64,000 nucleotides of DNA from NCBI GenBank assembly GCA_001512505.1, contig LFSC01000036.1, forward strand, positions 1 through 64,000. The letters are read 5' to 3'. Source of the stretch: Clostridiaceae bacterium DTU079 (GTDB lineage Bacteria; Bacillota; Clostridia; Acetivibrionales; Acetivibrionaceae). The notes beneath the pieces were generated by a model that searched no databases, was not told the origin of the DNA, and saw only the letters and a program-made list of their open reading frames with translations. Below, piece after piece: positions 40,098-48,689 of this stretch (within the stretch, counting starts at the first letter, position 1; every line of letters begins with the position of its first letter). The position numbers and the translations under genes were made by a program.

Positions 40098-42686
40098 ATG
40101 ATTGGAATTCTGTATATTGCCCTTTCTTGGGTAAGTGGGTATATTCTTTTAAGACAATTTCTACCTTCTATATTCGATTTTTCAAAATCTTTGTCTCTAA
40201 CAGGAAAACAGGTTAAGTTACCGGCATGGATGGTCACGCTACCGGCATCTTTTTTAGTGGGAACGCTGTTAGTTACATGGACTACATATATCAGCGCCTA
40301 TCTTTTCAGATCTACCGGAAATCCTATGCTTTATGGCAATATAATTTCTTTTATATTCTACTCGATTCTTATTATCTTTTTTCTTGTTAAAGACAGAAAA
40401 GATTTTACAGCATTATTAAAATCAATAATTCCTGCATTCAAAAAGGGAACGTTTTTGAAGAATAATATTGTTGAAATAATATATGTTCTAGTCTTCTTGG
40501 GTGTATGGACATACTTAATGATAGAATCTTTTTACATTAAAGACGGTGTTATAAAAATAGGATTATCAGTGGTAAGTGACTTTTCACCACACCTTGCGGT
40601 GATCAGGTCCTTTTCCTTCGGTTCAAACTTTCCCTCCGAATATCCCCATTTTGCAGACGGCAGTATGCGATACCATTTTATGTACTTGTTTTTAGTGGGG
40701 AACTTGGAGTTTTTAGGACTAAGACTTGATTGGGCATTTAATCTTCCGTCCATACTATCGGTTGTTTCATTTTTGATGCTGCTTTATTCCTTTACTGTAT
40801 TACTCTTCGGCGAAAAAGCAATAGGGGCTATAACAGGAGTATTATTCTTTTTCAGAAGTTCCTTTGCGTTTTTTACGTATATAACGGAAAAACCTTCGGT
40901 AAAAGAAGCATTTGAAGGATTAAAAACTATAACGGATCATATCGGTAATACCCAAAACGAAGAATGGGGACTTTATGCCCAGAAGGTTTATGTTAATCAA
41001 CGGCATTTGTCTTTTGTATTGGGTATTATGATGCTTGTCCTGATAACCGTTCTTCCTCTGTTTATCGAGATGATGACAAGAATTAGTGAGCTTTATCAAA
41101 AGAGGTCACAGAAAGTGTTTGATAATGAGGAAACTGAAAAATTGAATGAAAACGAGGCGATTAATATAGAAGAAGCCGGTATAGAAGAAGCAGGTATAGA
41201 AGAGGTTGGTATAAAAGAAGCTAGTATAGAAGAGGCTGGTATAGAAGAAGCAGGTATAAAAGAGGTTGGTATAAAAGAAGCTAGTATAGAAGAGGCTAGT
41301 ATAGAAGAGGTTAATATAGAAGAAGCTAATGAAACAGATAAAAACCAAGAAACTGAGAAGACGGATAAAAAAGAAAAAACTAAAGGTTTTTGGATGTTGT
41401 ATATTAAAGAATTTATTGCCGGTAAAAGTGCTTGGGTTCCTCAAAGCATAATTACATCAGTGATAACCGGAATTATTCTTGGTCTTACCGGTTTCTGGAA
41501 TGGCGCCGTGGTTATAGCTGCACTGTTGATACTCTTTGTTATGGCTATTTTCTCAAAACAACGGCTCCATTATCTGATCATAGCATTAATTACAATAGCA
41601 TTAAGCTATGCTCAGACGCTATTTTTTGTCAGAAGCGGCGGTTCAGTGGTTTCACCCACCATCTATATTGGTTTTCTGGCAAATACCAACGGGTTGCAGC
41701 AGGATTTATCACAGTATTTTACCTATCATGGTTTTGTGGCGACACTTCAGCACCTGTTTAAGTTAATTCCTCCTGTTGCCGGGTTTTATATTGAGCTCCT
41801 TGGGATTTACCTGTTTATTATAGTGCTATGCTTGTTTTCAGGTAAAAGCAGGTATAAATATCAAATAAACTTGTTATTTTCAGTAGTTTCAATGGTTATC
41901 GGTTATTATTTTACAAAATATAAATTGGAAAACGACACCTTAATTATAAATAAAGAAGTTTTCTTCGTGTCAATGATGCTGGTTTTCCTGGTATTAATAT
42001 TAGCCGGTATTGCATATACGTTGTACAACGATTCTTCGGTTCCTCGGGGGACAAGGATATTAATACTGGCATTTGGCGCTCCGATTATTCTTGCAACTAC
42101 TGTCAAAATGACTACTACTGTTGATGTAAATCATAAATATGTGGTTATAGGTTATATACTTCTCAATATTTTTGTAGCAGCTTTTATATACAGAATATTC
42201 AAAGTAAAAAAACCTTTTGCCGTATTTGCAGCCGTGGCAGTTTCCATAGCAGTTACCATCACTGGTTTTGTGGATATAATAACACTTCACAACCTTAATA
42301 ATATCACTGTCGATGTGCGCTGTGATGATCCTTTACTTGTTAAAATAAAGAATGAGACAGGAAAAAATGAAATTTTCCTGTCGGATGATTTGCATCTGCA
42401 CCCAATACTTTTGGCAGGAAGGAAAATATACTGCGGGTGGCCGTATTTTACGTGGGGTGCAGGCTATGACTGGGGTCTTAGAAATGAAATTAGGAAGGAA
42501 ATTTTTACTGCTACTGATGAAAGTACCCTTAGAGAGCTTGTCAAAGAGAACAACATCAGCTATATTGTTATTGACAACGGGGTCAGAAATTCTGAAAGTT
42601 ATACTGTAAATGAAGAACTCATAAGAAACACCTTCGAGGTCTTTTATGATGACGGCTATGATATTGTTATTTACAAAATAAATTAG
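40098..42686 (+). CDS. Large polytopic membrane protein, GT-C-like, with pentapeptide repeat insert
   Basis: The 862-residue product has about 15 or more membrane helices and a C-terminal extracellular domain (about 735-862, KNEIFLSDDLHLHPILLAG). This resembles GT-C glycosyltransferases that use lipid-linked sugars. After the helix near residue 325 lies a charged cytoplasmic or extracellular loop (about 335-440) holding a dozen IEEAG-type pentapeptide repeats. Such a loop is unusual in these enzymes. The gene follows GtrA by 50 bases with AAGGAGAG upstream of the ATG. The substrate is unknown. Confidence 0.75.
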   Translation: MIGILYIALSWVSGYILLRQFLPSIFDFSKSLSLTGKQVKLPAWMVTLPASFLVGTLLVTWTTYISAYLFRSTGNPMLYGNIISFIFYSILIIFFLVKDRKDFTALLKSIIPAFKKGTFLKNNIVEIIYVLVFLGVWTYLMIESFYIKDGVIKIGLSVVSDFSPHLAVIRSFSFGSNFPSEYPHFADGSMRYHFMYLFLVGNLEFLGLRLDWAFNLPSILSVVSFLMLLYSFTVLLFGEKAIGAITGVLFFFRSSFAFFTYITEKPSVKEAFEGLKTITDHIGNTQNEEWGLYAQKVYVNQRHLSFVLGIMMLVLITVLPLFIEMMTRISELYQKRSQKVFDNEETEKLNENEAINIEEAGIEEAGIEEVGIKEASIEEAGIEEAGIKEVGIKEASIEEASIEEVNIEEANETDKNQETEKTDKKEKTKGFWMLYIKEFIAGKSAWVPQSIITSVITGIILGLTGFWNGAVVIAALLILFVMAIFSKQRLHYLIIALITIALSYAQTLFFVRSGGSVVSPTIYIGFLANTNGLQQDLSQYFTYHGFVATLQHLFKLIPPVAGFYIELLGIYLFIIVLCLFSGKSRYKYQINLLFSVVSMVIGYYFTKYKLENDTLIINKEVFFVSMMLVFLVLILAGIAYTLYNDSSVPRGTRILILAFGAPIILATTVKMTTTVDVNHKYVVIGYILLNIFVAAFIYRIFKVKKPFAVFAAVAVSIAVTITGFVDIITLHNLNNITVDVRCDDPLLVKIKNETGKNEIFLSDDLHLHPILLAGRKIYCGWPYFTWGAGYDWGLRNEIRKEIFTATDESTLRELVKENNISYIVIDNGVRNSESYTVNEELIRNTFEVFYDDGYDIVIYKIN
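41166..41331 (+). repeat. 15-bp tandem repeat array encoding pentapeptides
   Basis: About eleven units of the form ATAGAAGAAGCAGGT encode I-E/K-E-A/V-G/S/N. A higher order of about 60 bases is visible (EVGIKEASIEEAG appears twice). Such in-frame repeats usually vary in copy number by slippage. Confidence 0.85.
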
Positions 42687-42799
42687 ATTTGCTATAGTTT
42701 TTTTGGTAAGTATGTAAATTGGGTTTGTAATGAATTTAAATGATTCTAATTTTAATATTCTAAGGATTATTATTATAATTGCAAGGTGGGTTTTGGGCT

Positions 42800-44152
42800 A
42801 TGGATAATACTAATGAAATGAGTACCAAAAAAAGAAGTTGGTTTTCAGAAGTGCAAAAACCTATATCCCCAGAAGTATTTATATGTGTAAGTATTGCTGT
42901 AATCTTAATAAGATTGCTTTTGACTGCAATTCCAAGCTATAAGGTGGATATGGGAGGATATCGCGCATGGAGTTTGTATCTTGCCGAAAATGGTCCGAAG
43001 GGTCTTTATGAAACTTTTCACATTGTATATGCACCCGCGTACATGTATTTGCTTTGGATTACCGGGATAGTAGCTAAAGCGTTTTCAGTTGGTGCAGCTA
43101 CCCATGCTTACTTGATAAAACTGTGGGCTGTTGCTTTCGAACTGGTAGGTGCTTACCTGATTTATAAAATAGGGAAAAGATACGGAAAAGAGAGACTTGG
43201 TTTTATTTTGGGAATAATTTACGCACTTAATCCCGGAGTTTTCTTCAATTCTTCAATCTGGGGACAGTTTGATTCAATACCTGCGACTTTGCTTGTGGGT
43301 ATGATATATGCCTTTAGTGTGAACCGAAAAATGACAGCAGTGGTATTGTATTCGTTAGCCATACTGACAAAGCCCCAAAGCGCACTCCTTACACCATTGG
43401 GTATACTCTTTTACAAAGACCTATTCGATGTTTCCAAGATTACTAAAGAAAAGGTTATAAAAAGTATTAAGGATACATTTGTGGCTATATGCATAGGATT
43501 TTCATGTTATTTCATTGTGATATATCCGTTCTATTATCACATGGATCTTTATGAAAAAATGAAGAGTACTTCCGTTGTTAAAGATTTTATAGCCGAGACA
43601 GTGGATTATTTTTGCTGGATGCCCAATTTATACTTAACGAGTGTTGAGGACTATCCGTATGCTACTGCCAATGCCTTTAATTTATGGACGCTATTGGGAG
43701 GACAACCGGTAGATGACTCAAATATATTCTTCATATTATCCTTTAAAACTTGGGGAACTATACTGTTTTTAATTTCCATTGTGCTTGCTTTTGCGTATTT
43801 GTTAAAAAACAGAAGGAGCGATTTTGCAATGTATTTTGCATCCTTCTTTATTATGGCAAGTGCTTTTACCTTCATGACCAGAATGCATGAAAGATATTTG
43901 CTTCCGGCTATAATTTTCCTTACGGTAAGTGTTTTGTGGAAGAAGTGGATGGTTATACCTTTAGCGGTTTTGAGCATATGTGTCACTGCAAACCATTGGT
44001 ATATATATTATTTGTCATGGAAGGATGTCTTTTGGCTGAGAAATTATAATCCGGTTGCCATGCCCTTCGCGTTTTTAACTGTATTGTTGGTTGTGTTTTC
44101 GGCAGGATTGATAATAAAACAGATTTTGCCTTCTAAGAAAATTGAGGGCTGA
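42800..44152 (+). CDS. GT-C family glycosyltransferase (mannosyltransferase-like)
   Basis: The ~450-residue membrane protein has about ten helices. An acidic motif follows the first helix (IPSYKVDMGGYRAWSLYLAENGP), where GT-C enzymes carry a catalytic Asp. The later segments ALNPGVFFNSSIWGQFDSIPA and MTRMHERYLLPAIIFLT resemble bacterial Dol-P/undecaprenyl-P mannosyltransferases. The start is the ATG at 42800 with AAGGTGGG upstream. It belongs to the operon with GtrA, so it may glycosylate surface proteins or polymers. Confidence 0.85.
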   Translation: MDNTNEMSTKKRSWFSEVQKPISPEVFICVSIAVILIRLLLTAIPSYKVDMGGYRAWSLYLAENGPKGLYETFHIVYAPAYMYLLWITGIVAKAFSVGAATHAYLIKLWAVAFELVGAYLIYKIGKRYGKERLGFILGIIYALNPGVFFNSSIWGQFDSIPATLLVGMIYAFSVNRKMTAVVLYSLAILTKPQSALLTPLGILFYKDLFDVSKITKEKVIKSIKDTFVAICIGFSCYFIVIYPFYYHMDLYEKMKSTSVVKDFIAETVDYFCWMPNLYLTSVEDYPYATANAFNLWTLLGGQPVDDSNIFFILSFKTWGTILFLISIVLAFAYLLKNRRSDFAMYFASFFIMASAFTFMTRMHERYLLPAIIFLTVSVLWKKWMVIPLAVLSICVTANHWYIYYLSWKDVFWLRNYNPVAMPFAFLTVLLVVFSAGLIIKQILPSKKIEG

Positions 44153-44188
44153 CGGTTATAATCCTATTAAAAGGAGAGACGAGGGATA

Positions 44189-45478
44189 ATGAATATAGGT
44201 ATTGTCGGTGCAGGAGCTACCGGGCTGGTTGCTGCATATGAGCTTGTAAAGAAAGGCCATAAAGTTTCAATATTTGAAGCAGACAAGCAGCATGGTGGCC
44301 TTGTAAATACTATAACGGTTGGCAATGAAAAATTAGAGGTTTTTTATCATCATATATTTACAAACGATATAGAGATAATTAAGCTCGTTGAAGAGTTAAA
44401 TCTGTCATCGGAGCTTATGTGGCTTGAACCGAAAAACTCCATATATATTAACCGAAAGCTTTATCCATTTACTTCTCCATTGGATTTGCTGCGTTTTAAG
44501 GAGCTTTCCTTTATTGATAGGATAAGGATGGGCCTGCTTGTTTTTAAAGCGAGGTTTATAAAAGACTGGAGCCAATTGGAGAATATGAGCTCTAAAGACT
44601 GGATAATCGAAAATGCAGGTAAGAATGTATATGAAAAGGTCTGGGGACCGCTTTTGAGTTCAAAATTCGATTATGATGCCGACAATATTTCGGGCACCTG
44701 GATATGGAACAAATTTAAGCTTAGAGGTTCAACAAGAGGAAAAAATATTAATAAGGAACAGTTGGGTTATATGAAAGGAAGTTTTGGGATAATATATGAC
44801 AAATTGGCAGAGAAAATAATCGATGCCGGTGGAAAAATATATTATTCAAGTCCTGTGGACAGGATTGAACCCCAACAAGACAAAACCTTGGATGTCCATA
44901 GCAATGGACAAATATATAATTTTGAGAGGGTTATTGTAACCACCTCACCCGAGATTTTCAGTAAAATGAATGTTCCTTTACCGGAAGAATACAGCGAAAA
45001 GCTCTCGAAAATAAAGTATAAAGCAAATATTTGCATGATTTTGGAGCTTTCCGAGAAATTATCGGATTACTATTGGACTACGATTGCAGAGAAAGATTTT
45101 CCCTTTGTTCTTTTAATTGAACATACCAATCTGGTTACCGAGAATGACTATAAATCGCATATAATTTATCTTTCCAGGTATCTGGATCGAAAGAACGAGA
45201 TGTATTCATTAAGCAATGATGAAATACAGAGGGAATTTATAAAGTATTTAAAAATCATGTTCCCTGATTGGGATGAATCAAAGATAAAGAGGGTATATAT
45301 TAGCAGGACGAGCTATGCGCAACCGGTTGTTGTGCAGCAGTATTCAAAAATTTTACCCGAAATCGATACTCCTGTAGAGAATCTATTTTTAGCCAGTATG
45401 GCTCAAATATATCCCGAGGATAGGGGCCAGAATTATTCTGTCAGACTTGGAAAACAGGTTGCGGAAATGATTAAATAA
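44189..45478 (+). CDS. FAD-dependent amine-oxidase-type oxidoreductase
   Basis: The 429-residue flavoprotein starts with an N-terminal dinucleotide-binding motif GIVGAGATGLVAAYEL and the following HGGLVNTI. It shows the fold seen in protoporphyrinogen-oxidase- and UDP-galactopyranose-mutase-like proteins. The C-terminal FAD segment ends with FLASMAQIYPEDRGQNYSVRLG. The family is often found beside surface-polysaccharide genes, where it may modify or isomerise sugars. AAAAGGAGAG precedes the ATG. It starts 36 bases after the glycosyltransferase. Confidence 0.85.
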   Translation: MNIGIVGAGATGLVAAYELVKKGHKVSIFEADKQHGGLVNTITVGNEKLEVFYHHIFTNDIEIIKLVEELNLSSELMWLEPKNSIYINRKLYPFTSPLDLLRFKELSFIDRIRMGLLVFKARFIKDWSQLENMSSKDWIIENAGKNVYEKVWGPLLSSKFDYDADNISGTWIWNKFKLRGSTRGKNINKEQLGYMKGSFGIIYDKLAEKIIDAGGKIYYSSPVDRIEPQQDKTLDVHSNGQIYNFERVIVTTSPEIFSKMNVPLPEEYSEKLSKIKYKANICMILELSEKLSDYYWTTIAEKDFPFVLLIEHTNLVTENDYKSHIIYLSRYLDRKNEMYSLSNDEIQREFIKYLKIMFPDWDESKIKRVYISRTSYAQPVVVQQYSKILPEIDTPVENLFLASMAQIYPEDRGQNYSVRLGKQVAEMIK

Positions 45479-45519
45479 CAGGATGGATATTATAATATTG
45501 TACTGGAGGCAAGATTAAG

Positions 45520-46275
45520 ATGTTGAAAAAGATGACAGTTTATGTGACTTCTGTGATGCTATTTTGCTTAATATTTTATCAGTGGGTTTTTGCTGCAGAG
45601 AACCTGTTGCAAAATCCGTCTTTCGAAGATACAAACAATAATATGCCAGTAGGTTGGTATACATGGGTTTGGGACTATAAGCCCGATATTGTCGATTTTA
45701 GAGTAGAGCAGGAAGGCTCCCGTAGTGGACAATACTATGTAACCATTGAGAATAAAGAAGCCAGGGATTCACGGTTTTTACAGGAGGTAGCGGTTAAGCC
45801 CAATACGTCCTACAAGTTTTCCGGCTGGATTAAAACAGAGAATGTTGGGAAAGATGTATTGGGAGCCAATTTGTCGTTGGAAGGAAATGTTACTCGCTCA
45901 AAGGATGTAAGAGGTACTGTTGATGAATGGCAATATACGGAGTTATATATCAGAATCGGTGAAGGTGTGGATACAATAAAATTATCTTTGGGTTTGGGAG
46001 GATACGGCAATCTGAACGTCGGAAAAGCGTCATTTGACGATGTAGCGTTTGAGGAAGTAGATAGTATACCCGAAGGTGTAAATTATGCGTTGATTGAAAA
46101 TCCTGACGCAGTATCGGAATCAAAAGATGATGAATCAAAATCCGAACCGGGAAATACGGAAGGAAAGTATACTACAGTATGGTTGGTAGTATCCTGTGTC
46201 GTTTTGGCAACCATATTCTTTTATTACTATAGTTCGGGAAAGCTAAAATTAAAAGATAACAAGGATGATGAGTAA
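45520..46275 (+). CDS. Membrane-anchored carbohydrate-binding-like protein
   Basis: The 251-residue protein has a signal peptide (1-27, ending VFAAE). A beta-sandwich of the CBM4/9 or CBM22 type follows (about 28-180), with NLLQNPSFEDTNNNMPVGWYTW, YKFSGWIKTENVG and ASFDDVAF as hallmarks. A Ser/Glu-rich spacer and a C-terminal membrane helix (about 220-238) anchor it. It closes the five-gene glycan operon and probably holds the glycan product at the cell surface. GGAGGC precedes the ATG. Confidence 0.82.
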   Translation: MLKKMTVYVTSVMLFCLIFYQWVFAAENLLQNPSFEDTNNNMPVGWYTWVWDYKPDIVDFRVEQEGSRSGQYYVTIENKEARDSRFLQEVAVKPNTSYKFSGWIKTENVGKDVLGANLSLEGNVTRSKDVRGTVDEWQYTELYIRIGEGVDTIKLSLGLGGYGNLNVGKASFDDVAFEEVDSIPEGVNYALIENPDAVSESKDDESKSEPGNTEGKYTTVWLVVSCVVLATIFFYYYSSGKLKLKDNKDDE

Positions 46276-46345
46276 AATATTTAGCATGCATAAACTGAAT
46301 AAATCGTATGTAAAGAAATATTGAAAAAACATAATGACGAGTTTA

Positions 46346-46385
46346 TTATAAAAAGGCTGCAGAAGATGAAATTCCGCAGCCTTAA
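46346..46385 (-). terminator. Terminator of the CelO-like gene
   Basis: On the minus strand AAGGCTGC and GCAGCCTT form an 8-bp stem with a 15-base loop, ending in TTT. It is 30 bases past the stop codon. Confidence 0.8.
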
Positions 46386-46414
46386 CTTTATTCGGTTTAT
46401 GCTAAATATTCTCT

Positions 46415-48394
46415 CTACTGTTCCGATTCTTCTACCGGAAATGTTTTTATTATTCTTAGGAGATATCTTTTCATTAAACTCACATCGAAGGAGTTTATTT
46501 CGCCGTCTCCGTCTACGTCGGCAGCTTTTGAGCCGTTAGGAGAAGGAAATTCGTTAATTTTTCTGAGAACATATCGTTTAAGTATCGAAAGATCGAGGGA
46601 GTCTATTTCAAGATCACCGTCAACATCACCGTATTTGAAAGTGCCCGGAGTAATTCCTCCCAGGGGTATTACATGATCCAGTCCCTTCTTCCACAGTGTT
46701 GGCTCGATTATTGCGTATTTTTCTTCATCTACGGTTTTCCAGTCTTCGAGCATCAAACCGCCGGTATCGGCTGAGTTGGGATTAAAGGCCCAGAAGGTAT
46801 GATGCAGTCTCTTATCTGCAATAAAGCTTCCCAGACATTCAAGCCATTTGCGGTTGTTATCGTTTTTAAGCTTGCCGCCCCATTCCCCGATTAACATAGG
46901 TGCAATATTTTGATCCACAATGTAATACCAGTTTGGATACCAGCACTCTTCATAAAGACTGTTAATGTCGAATTCTTTCTTAAACCATGGCTGCACATAG
47001 ATGTCCGGTCCGTAATCGTGCACGGAATATACAAGCTTGTCCGGAGCCGATATGGTCACAGGATGGTCAGCTACTCCTCTCAAGTTGCCGCCCCACCAGT
47101 TGCAGTATGTAGTAAATTCACCGCAGTTGGTATAATCATATCCATCCATTGGGTATGCCTCAACACCTTCCACAACAATCAATACGTTGGGATTTATGGC
47201 GAGTATTTCTTCGGCAATAATTTCAGCAGCTCTTTTCCAATTGTTCGGATCATCCGAATCATCCCATTTAGCGATATTAGGACCTGAGAACTTTCCGTGG
47301 GGCTCATTTTTGAGGTCCATTGCAATAACAGTATCATCATCCTTGTATCTTTCTGTAAGCCATTTCCAAGCCTCGATAAAATCCTCGAAGCTCACATTTT
47401 TGTCATACCACAGGTTGTCCTGGTATGAATCCTTGGATGCGCCATGCATGTCAAACATAGCCTTCATACCGTTTTTCTTCATATGGTTTATTGTATAATC
47501 CAATATTTCAAGGCTGCTTAGACCGTCAAGACGCGGGTTCTCGAAGGTGTTCACAAAGGAAGTTTCCACTCGTTTACCGCTTTTCCATTCCAGAATCAGT
47601 TCAGCACTGATGGGAATTCTGAGAAGATTGAAACCCAATTTTGCCATTAAATCCAGAGAGTCTTCCAAATTGCATTTGTTAAGACCGTAAAATCCGTTTG
47701 CTCCGTCAGTTTCAAACCCAAACCAATTGATACCGGTAAGGTAAACAGTGTTTCCTTTTGAATCCTTAATTAAATTGCCTTCCACGTGGAGCCAGTCATC
47801 ATCGTTCGGCGGCGGTGTCGGTTCCGGTGGCGGCAAAGGTCCCTCTTTTCCCCATACCAACTTACCTTTATAATAGAGCGTCATTTTATCGTATTCTGCA
47901 TAGTCGGTGAAACTGGGGTCATAAGAATAATCATTGGTTTGATCATAATAGCCGTTGGATGTTTTTTTCAGTACCAACTGCATTTGACCGCTGTTACCGC
48001 CATCCTTAATAGTTCCCGCTCCGCTGGTAAAGCCAATTTCTGCATATCCCAATTCGGGATGAAATTCTCCGAATATGTTGGTGGGACCTATCGCAGTATA
48101 AAAACATGTTAGAACTTCCTCGGTGGTACCTTCTTTTGTGTAATAATACCTGACTTTGAGATCAGCCATGTCAACATCTTGACCGCTGTTGTTGTAAATA
48201 ATTATGTAAGGACGCATGCTTTGATATCTTTCATCCAGCGAACCGTCCATATAATGGATTGACAGACCTTCAAAATCGGTATCTTCAGTTGTGTCATCTG
48301 CATTGACAATGATGATGCCCAAAAGATAGGAAATAACCGTGGCGAAAATTGTTAATACTGATAGCAGGCTTTTTTTGAAGTGTTTTTGACCCAT
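46415..48394 (-). CDS. celO: Cellulosomal cellobiohydrolase CelO-like, CBM3-GH5-dockerin I
   Basis: The 659-residue exported enzyme has the size and module order of A. thermocellus CelO, a GH5 cellobiohydrolase. The signal anchor (1-32) is followed by a CBM3 (about 38-185) with SIHYMDGSLDERYQSMRPYI-type residues. A Pro-rich linker follows, then the GH5 domain (about 200-590), with acid/base E364 (DLKNEPHGKF) and nucleophile E504 (LIGEWGGK). A dockerin with [15 protein letters not shown] and EINSFDVSLMKRYLL ends it. The catalytic domain contains family stretches GINWFGFETDGANGFYG and FWAFNPNSADTGG. GAGGGAGG precedes the ATG. The name rests on architecture, not on an alignment. Confidence 0.9.
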   Translation of the reverse strand: MGQKHFKKSLLSVLTIFATVISYLLGIIIVNADDTTEDTDFEGLSIHYMDGSLDERYQSMRPYIIIYNNSGQDVDMADLKVRYYYTKEGTTEEVLTCFYTAIGPTNIFGEFHPELGYAEIGFTSGAGTIKDGGNSGQMQLVLKKTSNGYYDQTNDYSYDPSFTDYAEYDKMTLYYKGKLVWGKEGPLPPPEPTPPPNDDDWLHVEGNLIKDSKGNTVYLTGINWFGFETDGANGFYGLNKCNLEDSLDLMAKLGFNLLRIPISAELILEWKSGKRVETSFVNTFENPRLDGLSSLEILDYTINHMKKNGMKAMFDMHGASKDSYQDNLWYDKNVSFEDFIEAWKWLTERYKDDDTVIAMDLKNEPHGKFSGPNIAKWDDSDDPNNWKRAAEIIAEEILAINPNVLIVVEGVEAYPMDGYDYTNCGEFTTYCNWWGGNLRGVADHPVTISAPDKLVYSVHDYGPDIYVQPWFKKEFDINSLYEECWYPNWYYIVDQNIAPMLIGEWGGKLKNDNNRKWLECLGSFIADKRLHHTFWAFNPNSADTGGLMLEDWKTVDEEKYAIIEPTLWKKGLDHVIPLGGITPGTFKYGDVDGDLEIDSLDLSILKRYVLRKINEFPSPNGSKAADVDGDGEINSFDVSLMKRYLLRIIKTFPVEESEQ

Positions 48395-48608
48395 TAATAC
48401 TATACCTCCCTCATTAAAAAATAAAGAAAAAATTAGCTTACCCCCTTATAAAAATTTTATATTAAATTGCATTGATTTCTTTGTATTTCTAAAAATTCTT
48501 TAAAATTAAACCGTTTTCAGGTCAAAAACCATATAAGTTAATTTTTAACCCATAAAGTACTATTTTAATTATATCATGAATATATTGGACCCGTACAGTA
48601 TTTACAGC

Positions 48609-48637
48609 TTGACTAATCTCTAATGAGAACTTAACAT
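48609..48637 (+). promoter_or_regulatory. Sigma-A promoter of the GHL10-SLH gene
   Basis: TTGACT (48609-48614) and TAACAT (48632-48637) are 17 bases apart, about 50 bases before the ATG. Confidence 0.6.
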
Positions 48638-48689
48638 TAATATATAAAACATAAGGCATATTTATTGTGACTTTGGGGGGTTAACACAA

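Noticed and set aside
41106-41444. Minus-strand ORF rich in FFYTS repeats
   Set aside because: It is the antisense of the pentapeptide repeat array in the membrane protein gene; it has no ribosome binding site or protein-like composition.
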